DNA from: Bacillus sp. ZZV12-4809
GTDB lineage: Bacteria; Bacillota; Bacilli; Bacillales; Cytobacillaceae
Reading direction: 5' to 3'
Assembly: GCF_009849585.1 (NCBI RefSeq)
Contig: NZ_VCRN01000032.1
Coordinates: forward strand, 1-50,564
DNA: 50,564 bases
A program made the translations under genes and the position numbers. Each line of letters opens with the position of its first letter. Positions within the stretch are counted from its first letter, which is position 1. The notes beneath the pieces are model-generated. The model made no database searches, had not been told where the DNA came from, and saw only the letters and a list, made by a program, of their open reading frames with translations. Shown one piece after another: positions 23,364 to 32,719 of this stretch.

Positions 23364-24728
23364 ATGTGGAAGGACATAAGACATTGGCTGGATAAACTAA
23401 CACCTGCCCAAGTAATATCCGGATATTATTTATTGGCAGTATCTGTATCGGTACTTTTATTAAGTATACCGGCCGTACATAAGCCGGGTGTTGAGATTGC
23501 ATTTATTGATACTGTCTTTACTGCAGTAAGTGCAGTCAGTGTAACCGGACTGACAGTAGTAAATATATCAGATACTTATAGTGTGTTTGGATATTTTGTT
23601 ATTATGTTCATACTTCAGTTTGGCGGAATAGGGATCATGGCACTGGGCACTTTCTTTTGGCTTCTGCTGGGCCGCAGGATTGGATTAAGAGGGCGCCGCC
23701 TCATTATGGTGGATCATAATCAGTATTCTTTGTCAGGGCTTGTGCATTTAGTGAAAGAAATTATTAAAATAATATTGGTGATTGAAACGCTTGGTGCACT
23801 GATTCTTGGCTTTCATTTTCTTAAATATTATCCATCATGGGATGAGGCATTTCTGCATGCATTGTTCGCATCTGTCAGTGCCACAACTAATGGCGGCATG
23901 GATATTACAGGAGCATCGCTCAAACCATTTGCCGGCGATTATTTCGTGCAGCTGATCAATATTATCCTGATTACTTTAGGAGCTATAGGCTTTCCTGTTC
24001 TTATCGAATTAAAGGAATATCTATTCCGCAATAAATGGAATCAGGAACAATCCTTCAGATTTTCTTTATTTACAAAGCTGACAACTGTTACATATGCAGC
24101 TCTTCTTATTTTTGGGACTTTAATTTTGCTTATTATGGAATTCAATCAGTATTTTAAGAAAATGATCTGGCATGAAAGCCTTTTTTATGCGTTTTTCCAA
24201 TCCGCAACTACCCGGAGCGGCGGTTTATCAACCATGGATGTAAATGAGTTTACAATGCCTACACTCATTATTATGAGTATTTTAATGTTCATTGGCGCAT
24301 CCCCAAGCTCTGTCGGAGGAGGCATCAGGACAACGACATTTGCGGTAAATATCCTTTTCATTTATCATTTTGCAAAAGGAAATCGGGATATAAAAATATT
24401 TAAAAGGGAAATTCATGAAGATGATGTCTTGAAATCACTTGCTATCACTCTGCTTGCTATTGGAATGTGTTTCTTCTCTGTAGTCATTTTAAGCATTACA
24501 GAAAGGCATGCGGAGCTTGTTGAAATTATATTCGAGGTATGCTCAGCTTTTGGTACCACAGGATTATCTTTGGGAATTACACCTGAGCTGTCAACTATCG
24601 GCAAATGCATCATAATGGCCTTAATGTTTATTGGAAGAATAGGATTAACCTCTTTCTTATTCATAATAGGCGGCAAAGAGAAAAAGCCAAATTATCATTA
24701 TCCAAAAGAGCGAGTTATTATAGGCTAA
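23364..24728 (+). CDS. ktrB: Ktr/Trk potassium uptake channel subunit
   Basis: 454 residues with eight transmembrane helices and four pore loops. The pore signatures are visible in order: SAVSVTGLT, SATTNGGMD, ATTRSGGLS and FGTTGLSLG, each providing the Gly of the K+ filter. It belongs to the KtrB/KtrD class, which works with a cytosolic KtrA/KtrC RCK subunit; none is adjacent, so the partner must be elsewhere, as for ktrD in B. subtilis. KtrB and KtrD cannot be separated by eye. I looked for a c-di-AMP riboswitch in the 305-base leader and did not find its conserved core. Confidence 0.92.
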   Translation: MWKDIRHWLDKLTPAQVISGYYLLAVSVSVLLLSIPAVHKPGVEIAFIDTVFTAVSAVSVTGLTVVNISDTYSVFGYFVIMFILQFGGIGIMALGTFFWLLLGRRIGLRGRRLIMVDHNQYSLSGLVHLVKEIIKIILVIETLGALILGFHFLKYYPSWDEAFLHALFASVSATTNGGMDITGASLKPFAGDYFVQLINIILITLGAIGFPVLIELKEYLFRNKWNQEQSFRFSLFTKLTTVTYAALLIFGTLILLIMEFNQYFKKMIWHESLFYAFFQSATTRSGGLSTMDVNEFTMPTLIIMSILMFIGASPSSVGGGIRTTTFAVNILFIYHFAKGNRDIKIFKREIHEDDVLKSLAITLLAIGMCFFSVVILSITERHAELVEIIFEVCSAFGTTGLSLGITPELSTIGKCIIMALMFIGRIGLTSFLFIIGGKEKKPNYHYPKERVIIG

Positions 24729-24766
24729 AAAAGCAGCCCGGAAAAGTTTTCCGGACTGCTTTTTTA
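24727..24766 (+). terminator. Terminator of the Ktr subunit gene
   Basis: AAAAAGCAGCCCGGAAAA... paired with ...TTTTCCGGACTGCTTTTTT; long and T-flanked. Confidence 0.9.
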
Positions 24767-24845
24767 CAGGGTATAGATAATTTGGATTAATTTGGACCTT
24801 TGCGTTACTAGAAGTCATGGCAAATTCCTTTGCCGCTATTTCATT

Positions 24846-25193
24846 TTAATCCGTTCCGCGGCTGACATCCTTGGTAGGATGCATGAATGGGTAGGCTTGA
24901 GGCGGTTTTTTGCTTTCCAGGAGCTCTTTATTTTCCTCTGTATTCCATCCGATATCATTTGTCGGATGGATCCATTCGTCTCCAGCCATAACGGCAGGAT
25001 CTGTTTCATCACTCCAGTTTTCCAGCGGAGAAATGTCTGAAGAATAATGACTGTCCCCAATGGTAACGCCAAAAGAATTCTTGAAAGGCGGCTGAAGTTT
25101 CATACCTGTGCCTTTGAAGCTCGGAGCTTCAATTTGATGCGGAAGTGTCTCGTCAATGCCAATGTTTTTATTTATCTTCTTTTCATTTGTCAT
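24846..25193 (-). CDS. DUF3905-type small protein
   Basis: 115 residues, hydrophilic, with Trp/His/Pro-rich patches (GDEWIHPTNDIGWNTEEN and AYPFMHPTKDVSRGTD) and two repeats of a D-(E/W)-x-HPTxD(I/V) theme at residues ~73 and ~105. I match it to the DUF3905 family known from Bacillus genomes. Probably sporulation-associated, given family distribution; this is not proven here. It has its own promoter region opposite the small genes at 25358. Confidence 0.7.
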   Translation of the reverse strand: MTNEKKINKNIGIDETLPHQIEAPSFKGTGMKLQPPFKNSFGVTIGDSHYSSDISPLENWSDETDPAVMAGDEWIHPTNDIGWNTEENKELLESKKPPQAYPFMHPTKDVSRGTD

Positions 25194-25357
25194 AGAGGCT
25201 CAATCCTTTTTATTCTATTTTCTGCACTGAAGAAAAGTTTATGAATGCAAAATAAGGAAGTCTCAGTGAGGAATGAAACTGTGTATTTTACTTAAAATAA
25301 ACCTGTGTTAAAGCTGAAAATAAATTTAACACCAAAAAAGTTCAGGAGGAGATGTGG

Positions 25358-25519
25358 ATGGCTAAACGAAAGGCTGAGTATAATGCCGTTGAAAAATACA
25401 GCAAGACGCCTAAGAAAAACCTTCAGGAATCGGAGTTTTCTGCTGAATTCAGCCAGGGAGAAGATCCGATGAAAATGGCTAACCGCAACTCAAAGAATGG
25501 GAGAGAGGGTAGAGCCTAG
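25358..25519 (+). CDS. 53-residue hydrophilic protein, possibly spore-related
   Basis: ATG 25358 with CAGGAGGAGATGTGG upstream (ATG 25352 is in frame but too close to the ribosome site). Highly charged and Asn/Lys-rich with the segment SEFSAEFSQGEDPMKMANRN. The EF-S-x-EF-S pattern recalls gamma-type spore proteins and YfhD-like small proteins but is not a firm match. Its stop overlaps the GTG start of the next small gene, so the two form a coupled pair. Confidence 0.6.
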   Translation: MAKRKAEYNAVEKYSKTPKKNLQESEFSAEFSQGEDPMKMANRNSKNGREGRA

Positions 25520-25674
25520 TGGATCAAAATAAACCACGAAAAAAAGGCAGGCAGAATGGCGCTCAAAATGTTGAATTCGGGATGGAATTCGGTGATATAA
25601 ATGCAGGGAAATTTTACGAACTTCCTTTTATGAACCGGGATAAAGATCAAAAGAAAAATAAAAATGAATGCTAA
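25519..25674 (+). CDS. 51-residue hydrophilic protein, partner of the preceding gene
   Basis: GTG start at 25519 overlapping the previous TAG by one base. Lys/Asn-rich with a central NVEFGMEFGDINAGKFYEL and a single C-terminal Cys. The EFGMEFG motif parallels SAEFSQG in the upstream product, suggesting duplicated or functionally paired small spore proteins. Ends at a bidirectional terminator. Confidence 0.55.
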   Translation: MDQNKPRKKGRQNGAQNVEFGMEFGDINAGKFYELPFMNRDKDQKKNKNEC

Positions 25675-25675
25675 A

Positions 25676-25702
25676 AAACCGGCAGATCCTGCCGGTTTCT
25701 TA
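25676..25702. terminator. Bidirectional terminator
   Basis: AAACCGGCAG/CTGCCGGTTT around ATC, between convergent genes. Confidence 0.88.
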
Positions 25703-25703
25703 A

Positions 25704-27449
25704 TTATTTTAAAGGTCCGGAAAAGACAGAGACTGTCTCAGAGCCTGAATCGAAATAGGCAAGAAGAACAGAGTCTTTCTTTTCAATTATTCCCTCGTTC
25801 ATATACCTTTCAATATCAAAGGATAATTTTTCAATCAAGGTATGTTTGTATATTTCTTTTTCATTCAGCTGAAGATTTAAGAAGCTTTCTCCCAGCTGAT
25901 TGGGGTTTTCGAGAAGAGACTGGTAAAGCTTTGATCTTTCGGATTTTTCAAAGGTTGGCTGCCACCATGGTTTTCTGGGCTTGTATTTTTGTTTTGAAAT
26001 ATAGTCATACTTCATCAGTCCTTCTGCTACATCCAGATCATCAATTTCAATGGATTGCAGAAATTCATATAGGCGTTTAAAGAGATCCTCAAGCTGATGC
26101 CCAATTCGGGACCAGCCCTTTTGCTCCCAATAGCTTCCAAATCCCTGGAAGAAATCAAAAGGAGTCGGAAAGACCTTAGTAACCAAATATTCGACAGTCG
26201 CATCCATCCTATGGTCATTCCAATATTTTTCCAGAACATCTTCAACCTGTTTAATGCGAATGATGTCATCGAAGGATAAAACATTATTTCCTAAGATTTC
26301 ATATGGTGAATGGTCCATATATATATATTGATGATCTTCTGCTCTTAAGCGCAGGCCCGTACCTCTCAGCATTTTCAGAAAACCAAGCTGAAGCTCTTCC
26401 GGCCGCATTGCAAATACATCATTGAATGTTCTCTTGAATGAATCGTAATTCTCTTCAGGCAGACCGGCAATTAAGTCTAGATGCTGATCGATTTTTCCTC
26501 CATCCTTTACCATTGTGACTGTCCGGCAAAGCTTGTCAAAATTCTGCTTCCTCATGACCAATTCATTTGTATAGTCGTTTGTTGATTGAACTCCAATTTC
26601 AAAACGGAATAATCCTGCCGGGGCTTCCTTATTTAGAAATTCAATCACTTCAGGCCTCATAATATCTGCAGTGATTTCAAATTGAAATACAGTTCCCGGA
26701 AGATGTTCATCTATTAAAAACTGGAACATTTCCAATGCATAGCTGCGGCTAATATTGAAGGTGCGGTCCACAAATTTAAGGGTCTTTGCACCATTCTTCA
26801 TTAAATACCGGATATCTTCCTTGATTTTTTCCCTGTCAAAGTAACGCACACCTACTTCAATGGAAGAAAGGCAAAATTGGCAGCTGAAAGGGCATCCCCG
26901 GCTGGTTTCTATATATGTGACCCGTTTTGAAAGGTGAGGAATATCTTCTTCAAAGCGGAACGGTGAAGGCAGGTCTCGCAAGTCCAGCTTATTCCGCTGA
27001 GGATTGATGCGAACCTGGTCATTTTCTCTGAAAGCAAGACCATGAACATTTTCCATATTCATGCTGCCCTTCAGCTCATGCAGCAGCTGTTTGAAGGTTT
27101 CCTCACCTTCCCCGATGACAATGTAATCAAATTCATTTACATTGTTCATCCAATCTGAGACATCATATGTCACTTCAGGCCCCCCGACGACAATATGAAT
27201 GGAGGAATCTATCTTTTTGATCATCTTAATAACCATTATTGTCTCTTCAATATTCCAAATATAACAGCTGAATCCGATCACCTCAGGTTTTTTGCGGATT
27301 AGGTCTGTAACAATATTCATTATTGGATCTTTAATAGTATATTCGGCTAATTCCACATCGAAATCAGGCTGAGCATATGCTTTTAAATAGCGGATCGCTA
27401 TATTTGTATGAATGTATTTAGCGTTAAGCGTACTTGCGATAACTTTCAT
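25704..27449 (-). CDS. B12-binding-domain radical SAM protein
   Basis: 581 residues. N-terminal cobalamin-binding-type Rossmann domain (1-135; VGGPEVTYDVSDW, IVIGEGEETFKQLL). Radical SAM core at about 165-400 with the cluster motif TSRGCPFSCQFCLSS (C-x3-C-x2-C) and GGKIDQHLDLIAGLPEE. The C-terminal DUF4080 region (about 400-581) has PWWQPTFEKSERSKLY. Found widely in Bacillus; the substrate is unknown. The cobalamin-binding DxHxxG motif is not obvious, so cobalamin use is uncertain. Monocistronic. Confidence 0.88.
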   Translation of the reverse strand: MKVIASTLNAKYIHTNIAIRYLKAYAQPDFDVELAEYTIKDPIMNIVTDLIRKKPEVIGFSCYIWNIEETIMVIKMIKKIDSSIHIVVGGPEVTYDVSDWMNNVNEFDYIVIGEGEETFKQLLHELKGSMNMENVHGLAFRENDQVRINPQRNKLDLRDLPSPFRFEEDIPHLSKRVTYIETSRGCPFSCQFCLSSIEVGVRYFDREKIKEDIRYLMKNGAKTLKFVDRTFNISRSYALEMFQFLIDEHLPGTVFQFEITADIMRPEVIEFLNKEAPAGLFRFEIGVQSTNDYTNELVMRKQNFDKLCRTVTMVKDGGKIDQHLDLIAGLPEENYDSFKRTFNDVFAMRPEELQLGFLKMLRGTGLRLRAEDHQYIYMDHSPYEILGNNVLSFDDIIRIKQVEDVLEKYWNDHRMDATVEYLVTKVFPTPFDFFQGFGSYWEQKGWSRIGHQLEDLFKRLYEFLQSIEIDDLDVAEGLMKYDYISKQKYKPRKPWWQPTFEKSERSKLYQSLLENPNQLGESFLNLQLNEKEIYKHTLIEKLSFDIERYMNEGIIEKKDSVLLAYFDSGSETVSVFSGPLK

Positions 27450-27652
27450 TTATTTCTGAACTCCCTTTTTAGCAACTTAAACATCATATAATTGTATCAT
27501 ATTTTTGACCGAAAAAAAGGAAGTAAAACATTGACATATGTTTTGCAGGAAAAACTATACAAATTATTATAATATTTATAAAAATACAACAATTCGCATT
27601 ATAACTATAGTAAGATAGTAGAAAATAAATACTTAGCTGGGAGAGAGGACGA

Positions 27653-28369
27653 ATGAAGGTAAGTCTTTTTGCAACATGTCTGGTGGATATGTTTCAGGGA
27701 AATGCGGGCAAATCTGCTGTTGAATTGCTTGAGCGCCTGGGATGTGAAATAGATTTTCCGGAAACACAGGTCTGCTGCGGCCAGCCTGCATACAACAGCG
27801 GCTATGTGAAGGAATCAAAGGAAGCCATGAAAAGGATGATCACAGCATTTGAACATGCAGACTATGTTGTATCTCCTTCCGGATCCTGCGCCTATATGTT
27901 TCATGAATATCCGCATGTTTTTAAAGGAGATTCATTATGGGAACCAAGAGCAAAGAAACTTGCAGAGAAGACATATGAACTTACTCAATTTATCGTTGAA
28001 GTCCTTAATGTGGACGATGTCGGGGCAAGGTTAACCGGAAAGGCCACCTATCATACATCCTGCCATATGACCAGGCTCCTTGGAGTAAAGGAAGCCCCTA
28101 TGAGATTATTAAGGAATGTGAAGGGCCTTGAATTTGAAGAGCTGCCAGGAAAAGAGCAATGCTGCGGTTTTGGCGGAACATTCTCTGTGAAAATGGCTCA
28201 AATATCGGAACAAATGGTTGATGAGAAGGTTGGGCATGTAGAGGAGACCGAAGCAGAGATTCTGATTGGAGCAGACGCAGGGTGCCTGATGAATATTGGA
28301 GGCAGAATCGGAAGACAGGGAAAACCAATAAGGGTTATGCATATTGCTGAAGTGTTAAATTGCCGCTAA
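27653..28369 (+). CDS. lutA: L-lactate oxidation subunit LutA
   Basis: 238 residues made of two CCG domains: [15 protein letters not shown] with the later [10 protein letters not shown], and [11 protein letters not shown] with [15 protein letters not shown]. With LutB and LutC it forms an iron-sulfur complex that oxidises L-lactate to pyruvate. First gene of lutABC, behind GGGAGAGAGGACGA. No lutR is adjacent. Confidence 0.95.
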   Translation: MKVSLFATCLVDMFQGNAGKSAVELLERLGCEIDFPETQVCCGQPAYNSGYVKESKEAMKRMITAFEHADYVVSPSGSCAYMFHEYPHVFKGDSLWEPRAKKLAEKTYELTQFIVEVLNVDDVGARLTGKATYHTSCHMTRLLGVKEAPMRLLRNVKGLEFEELPGKEQCCGFGGTFSVKMAQISEQMVDEKVGHVEETEAEILIGADAGCLMNIGGRIGRQGKPIRVMHIAEVLNCR

Positions 28370-28411
28370 ACCATAAATGGACATGCTTTCCTGCAAAGCT
28401 GGCAGGACAGT

Positions 28412-28450
28412 TTTGAAGTGTCTGGAGGAGAGCCTCCACACATTTCAAGA
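28412..28450 (+). other. Hairpin in the lutA-lutB spacer
   Basis: GAAGTGTCTGGAGG and CCTCCACACATTTC pair across a short AGAG loop, with no T run after it. It is unlikely to terminate; it could stabilise or divide the mRNA between lutA and lutB, which are separated by 121 bases instead of the usual tight spacing. Confidence 0.5.
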
Positions 28451-28490
28451 GGGATTGAGGAGCTTGCGTTTTTCTTAAGGGGGAATAAAA

Positions 28491-29921
28491 ATGGCTATGA
28501 AAATAGGAACAAACGACTTTAAGGATCGAGTAGATTCCGGAATAAGCAATGCCTTTATGAGAGGGGCAGTTTCAGGGGCACAGGAAAGGCTTCAGACAAG
28601 AAGGCTTGATGCTGCAGCGGAGCTGGGAAACTGGGAAGAGTGGCGGTCGCTTTCTGAAGAAATTAGAAAGCATGTACTTGAAAATCTTGATTTTTACTTA
28701 TACCAGCTCAGCGAAAATGTTGCTAATAGGGGAGGGCACGTCTTTTTTGCTGAAACTGCTGAAGAAGCCTCTGCATATATACGGGAAGTAATTGAAAAAA
28801 AGAATGCAAGAAAAGTGGTTAAATCAAAATCTATGGTAACCGAGGAGATACATTTAAATGCCTCGCTGGAAGAGGCAGGATGCCAGGTCATTGAAACTGA
28901 TCTGGGAGAATACATTCTACAGGTGGATGACCATGATCCCCCATCACATATTGTGGCGCCTGCCCTTCATAAGAACAAGGAGCAGATTCGCGATGTATTT
29001 TCAGAAAAACTTAACTATCAAAACACAGAAAAGCCGGAAGAGCTTGCATGGCATGCGAGAGAAATGCTTCGCCACGAATACCTGACGGCCGATGTTGGCA
29101 TAACCGGCTGCAATTTCGCTGTTGCAGAAACCGGTTCAATCACATTAGTGACTAATGAAGGCAATGCAGATCTTGTCACAGCACTTCCCAAGACACAAAT
29201 TACAGTAATGGGCATGGAAAGGCTGGTCCCGACTTACGAGGAAATGGAAGTGCTGGTCAGCATGCTGACCAGGAGCGCGGTTGGGCAAAAGCTTACGAGT
29301 TATATAACTGTTTTGACTGGTCCAAGAGAAGAACTTGATGTTGATGGCCCTGAGGAATTTCACCTCGTCATTGTAGACAATGGCCGCTCATCAATTTTGG
29401 GAGGGGAGTTTCAATCCATCCTCCAATGTATCCGCTGTGCTGCATGTGTAAATGTCTGTCCCGTGTACAGGCATGTTGGAGGGCATTCTTATGGATCCAT
29501 CTATTCTGGCCCGATTGGGGCGGTTCTGTCACCGCTATTAGGAGGCTATGATGATTATAAAGAATTGCCTTATGCATCCACACTTTGCGGAGCATGTACA
29601 GAGGCCTGTCCTGTCAAAATCCCTCTGCATGAGCTTCTTCACAAACACCGGCAGGTAATCGTAGAAAAAGAAGGAAGGGCTCCTATATCAGAAAAGATGA
29701 CCATGAAGGCTTTTGGATTGGGGGCAGCTTCACCGTCCCTTTATAAATTGGGCTCTAAGCTTGCACCGGCAGCCATGAATCCATTTACAGCAGGGGACAA
29801 AATTACAAAGGGACCCGGACCGTTAAAGGCATGGACAGAAATAAGGGATTTTCCAGCTCCTAATAAAGAAAGATTTCGTGATTGGTTCAAAAACCGGCCA
29901 AAAGGAGGCGGACAGCAGTGA
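28491..29921 (+). CDS. lutB: L-lactate oxidation iron-sulfur protein LutB
   Basis: 476 residues from ATG 28491 behind AAGGGGGAATAAAA. N-terminal LUD domain (about 50-300; [19 protein letters not shown]) and two 4Fe-4S motifs ([19 protein letters not shown] and [15 protein letters not shown] at about 310-370). It carries electrons from lactate in the LutABC complex. Ends overlapping lutC. Confidence 0.96.
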   Translation: MAMKIGTNDFKDRVDSGISNAFMRGAVSGAQERLQTRRLDAAAELGNWEEWRSLSEEIRKHVLENLDFYLYQLSENVANRGGHVFFAETAEEASAYIREVIEKKNARKVVKSKSMVTEEIHLNASLEEAGCQVIETDLGEYILQVDDHDPPSHIVAPALHKNKEQIRDVFSEKLNYQNTEKPEELAWHAREMLRHEYLTADVGITGCNFAVAETGSITLVTNEGNADLVTALPKTQITVMGMERLVPTYEEMEVLVSMLTRSAVGQKLTSYITVLTGPREELDVDGPEEFHLVIVDNGRSSILGGEFQSILQCIRCAACVNVCPVYRHVGGHSYGSIYSGPIGAVLSPLLGGYDDYKELPYASTLCGACTEACPVKIPLHELLHKHRQVIVEKEGRAPISEKMTMKAFGLGAASPSLYKLGSKLAPAAMNPFTAGDKITKGPGPLKAWTEIRDFPAPNKERFRDWFKNRPKGGGQQ

Positions 29922-30637
29922 AGGGGACTATTCAGAATCGGGATGCTTTTATTACTAAAATTGCAGGGAGACTGGGCAGAGAAAAAAGAACTTTCGGAGT
30001 TGAAAAGCCAAAGTGGAGCTATAATCCTCAGGATGCAATCTTTAGAGAAGCAGATGCAGATGAACTTTTAGAAGCTTTAAAAACACAGTGTACGAAAATT
30101 CACACTGATCTCCTTGTGACAAAAGCCGCTGATTTGCCGGAAACTCTTAAAAGAATTACTGCCGAGTACGGAGGCGGCCCAATAGTAACCTGGAAAGATG
30201 ACCGTTTTAGACAGTTTGGGCTCACTCAGCTATTTGAGGAAATTTGGCCAAAAGAGAATGTGAAAGTATATGAATGGGACTATTCTGCTGAAAATAAAAA
30301 TATTGAATATGCGGAACAGGCGAATATCGGAATCACAATCAGTGAAATTACTCTGGCTGAATCCGGAACAGCGGTCTTGTTCAGCAGCAGAGATCATGGA
30401 CGGGCTGTCAGTTTTCTGCCCGCTGCTTCCATTATTCTTATTCCGAAAACCACATTGGTTCCCCGCATGACACAGGCTGCGAGGATTATAAGGGAAAGAG
30501 TAAAATCAGGGGAGCTTGCTCCTTCCTGCATTAATTTTATTACCGGACCAAGCAATTCAGCAGATATTGAGATGAACCTCGTAGTTGGCGTGCATGGACC
30601 TGTTAAAGCTGCGTATATTGTTATTGATGATTTATAA
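29918..30637 (+). CDS. lutC: L-lactate oxidation protein LutC
   Basis: Start set at GTG 29918, overlapping the lutB stop, with AAAGGAGGCGGACAGCA in front; product 239 residues, as expected for LutC. The LUD domain includes [33 protein letters not shown] and the ending [20 protein letters not shown]. Third member of the lactate oxidation complex. Confidence 0.95.
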   Translation: MKGTIQNRDAFITKIAGRLGREKRTFGVEKPKWSYNPQDAIFREADADELLEALKTQCTKIHTDLLVTKAADLPETLKRITAEYGGGPIVTWKDDRFRQFGLTQLFEEIWPKENVKVYEWDYSAENKNIEYAEQANIGITISEITLAESGTAVLFSSRDHGRAVSFLPAASIILIPKTTLVPRMTQAARIIRERVKSGELAPSCINFITGPSNSADIEMNLVVGVHGPVKAAYIVIDDL

Positions 30638-30663
30638 TGCGTGAGACGCTTGATATCATAGGT

Positions 30664-30698
30664 TAAAAAAAGCTAACATTTTGTTGGCGTTTTTTATC
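30664..30698 (+). terminator. Terminator of lutABC
   Basis: AAAAAAGCTAAC and GTTGGCGTTTTTT around an ATTTT loop. Confidence 0.8.
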
Positions 30699-30789
30699 GT
30701 CCAGGCGGTGTCTTGCTTAAGAACTTCGGGGAACGCGCGTTTGGAAGATGAGTTTCGTCTTTGTATTGAGATAAACACGGAAACAAATT

Positions 30790-30820
30790 TATAGCCCTTC
30801 TCAAATTGAGAAGGGCTATA
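30790..30820. repeat. Perfect 14-bp-arm hairpin in an otherwise empty stretch
   Basis: TATAGCCCTTCTCA, AAT loop, TGAGAAGGGCTATA. No T run follows on either strand. Nothing else recognisable lies in 30700-30960. Confidence 0.6.
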
Positions 30821-30960
30821 AAGTTTAAATGGAAAACTGTATGACTACATAGTACGGTTTTTCGCAATTTTAGAGTATAGTAATAACGCAAGTTTGGAGA
30901 AGTTTTATTTAGATTTAAAGAGTGACTGGGGATTGCAGCTTACCTGTTTTTCTCCCGGCA

Positions 30961-31146
30961 TTAAGATTTATTATCATTCCCTGTTCGTTTTGCCCTAATT
31001 ATTCCCGAGAAGTCATAGATTGCAAATAAAGCCGTTAAAATGATAATTGCCGTAAAACTGTGTTCACGCGGAACTAAAAAATAAGAAATAATAAGTGCTA
31101 GACCAAAGAATAACCAGCCAATGTAATGCCATTTATAATATGATAT
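30961..31146 (-). CDS. 61-residue membrane protein with a probable ATA start
   Basis: The frame reads SYYKWHYIGWLFFGLALII, then SYFLVPREHSFTAIIILTAL and FAIYDFSGIIRAKR, with two hydrophobic helices separated by a short polar turn and a basic tail. No ATG, GTG or TTG lies in frame. GGGAGGG (31153-31159 complement) is followed six bases later by ATA at 31146-31144, exactly where ATG is expected. Either translation starts at ATA or an ATG has been lost by mutation. Function unknown. Confidence 0.6.
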   Translation of the reverse strand: MSYYKWHYIGWLFFGLALIISYFLVPREHSFTAIIILTALFAIYDFSGIIRAKRTGNDNKS

Positions 31147-31423
31147 ATCAATCCCTCCCAGGTAATCATTTTACTAAATTTGGTGTGGATGTAATATTAT
31201 TCTACCAATTAGAGGGTGAAGCTTCAAAAGGTGTCACCTAAATATTTATTCCTTTTCTCGTAACTTACTAAAAGATAAAATAATGGAAATTTATTAACAA
31301 TCATAGCTGTTAATTAACATAAGCTAAACTTATGGAAAATTATAAACTTTTTAAAATTTTCATATGATATTAAGCGAAGTATTATAGGAATAGGAAATAT
31401 TCCAAACAAACGAGGGATGTCCG

Positions 31424-32200
31424 ATGGGAATTGATTTTCATAATAAAAAAAGTCGTAAAACTTATACCACCAGAAATGCAGATCATTCATGGATCAGAGC
31501 TATAAAGGACCTTGTGCCAATCAAAAATATCTCATTGGCATTGGATATAGGCTGTGGCGGAGGTATTTATTCCAAGGCTCTATCCGATTTAGGGGTGCAA
31601 TTTGTTACTGGCATCGATTTTTCCGAAACAATACTAGAAGGTGCTAAAGAAAACTGTAAAGAACATAAGAACATATCCTTTATAAAAGGTAATGCTTTGC
31701 AAACGGGCTTAGAAAGTAACAAATATGATTTTGTTCTTGAAAGAGCACTGATCCATCATATAGATGATTTACAGCAATGCTTTAACGAGGCATTTAGATT
31801 ACTAAAGGATGATGGATACTATATTGTTCAGGACCGTACACCTGAAGATTGTTTATTAAAAGGGAATGAAAGTCATATTAGAGGGTATATATTTGATCTG
31901 TTCCCAAAGTTAATAAAAAAAGAAATTAACCGCAGATACCAAAGCCAATTGGTTATAGATACACTTAAACAAGCAGGATTTAGTCAAATTGAAGAAGTTA
32001 AATTGTGGGAAACCAGAAAAGTATATGATTGCAAAGAGCAATTGATTAATGACTTAAACAGGAGAACAGGCAGGAGTATTTTACACGATTTAGACGATAA
32101 AGAATTAACATTATTGATAAATTATATAGATGAGTCAATTTCAGCTGATCATAGCATAGTTGAAAAAGATATATGGACGATTTGGAAAGCAGTCAGATAG
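31424..32200 (+). CDS. Class I SAM-dependent methyltransferase
   Basis: 258 residues from ATG 31424. Motif I LALDIGCGGGIYSKAL at about residues 40-55, the acidic post-I TGIDFSETILEGAK, motif II YDFVLERALIHHIDD and motif III GYYIVQDRTPEDC mark a Methyltransf_11/25-type fold. The substrate is not evident. Stands alone between intergenic spaces, with a terminator shared with the tRNA opposite. Confidence 0.88.
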   Translation: MGIDFHNKKSRKTYTTRNADHSWIRAIKDLVPIKNISLALDIGCGGGIYSKALSDLGVQFVTGIDFSETILEGAKENCKEHKNISFIKGNALQTGLESNKYDFVLERALIHHIDDLQQCFNEAFRLLKDDGYYIVQDRTPEDCLLKGNESHIRGYIFDLFPKLIKKEINRRYQSQLVIDTLKQAGFSQIEEVKLWETRKVYDCKEQLINDLNRRTGRSILHDLDDKELTLLINYIDESISADHSIVEKDIWTIWKAVR

Positions 32201-32312
32201 TTGAATAGATTAGGATTATTTATGTAATGATGAAGGAAGATGACGATCAGCACGCTGAAAACAGGTGTCTGACAATACTTAAAAATTCAATTTTTCAAGG
32301 AGAAACATAAAT

Positions 32313-32359
32313 AAAAAAGCGCGAAACCTATGATATATATGGGTTTCGCGCTTTTTTTC
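32313..32359. terminator. Strong bidirectional terminator
   Basis: AAAAAAGCGCGAAACC pairs with GGGTTTCGCGCTTTTTTT across a 12-base loop, serving the methyltransferase and the minus-strand tRNA. Confidence 0.92.
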
Positions 32360-32364
32360 TGTAG

Positions 32365-32438
32365 CGTCCCAGGCGAGATTCGAACTCACGACCTACAGCT
32401 TAGGAGGCTGTCGCTCTATCCAGCTGAGCTACTGGGAC
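32365..32438 (-). tRNA. tRNA-Arg (anticodon CCU)
   Basis: Minus strand: acceptor GTCCCAG pairs with CTGGGAC plus discriminator G; D-arm AGCTCAGCTGGATAGAGC; anticodon arm ACAGC-CTCCTAA-GCTGT with anticodon CCT (reads AGG); T-arm GTGAGTTCGAATCTCGC. The CCA is not encoded. All stems fold without mismatch by eye. Confidence 0.96.
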
Positions 32439-32574
32439 ATGGTGGTATAATGAAATGAAATTGTTGCAATACAAATAAGATTGGCATATCCTGTTTCTTC
32501 CTCTGCAAGCCTATACAGGGAGTAAATGCGTCGAAACAAAGCTGCAGGGATGTACTTCAGTGAAGCTTACGCTT

Positions 32575-32602
32575 AGCTGAGCTACTGGGACATGATGGCA
32601 TA
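32575..32602 (-). repeat. Partial copy of the tRNA-Arg 5' end
   Basis: AGCTGAGCTACTGGGACATG at 32575-32594 exactly repeats 32422-32441, and similarity extends a few bases beyond it (ATGGCATA versus GTGGTATA). It covers the tRNA 5' acceptor strand, D-stem and upstream flank, without the rest of the gene. Confidence 0.8.
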
Positions 32603-32683
32603 TCGCACAGCAAGTATTTATATTGGTAACACAGTTACTTATTATAATCCCTTCATCAAAATTGGTCAATGGTTATGCCTAAA

Positions 32684-32716
32684 GAAAAACCGGCCATTAG
32701 AAAATGACCGGTTTAT
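32684..32716 (-). terminator. Terminator of the acyltransferase gene
   Basis: On the minus strand AAACCGGTCATT pairs with AATGGCCGGTTT and is followed by TTCTTT. Confidence 0.8.
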
Positions 32717-32719
32717 GAT

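Noticed and set aside
30694..30891. 65-codon minus-strand open frame across the 30790-30820 hairpin
   Set aside because: It spans the perfect hairpin and the lut terminator region, lacks a ribosome site and has noise-like composition.
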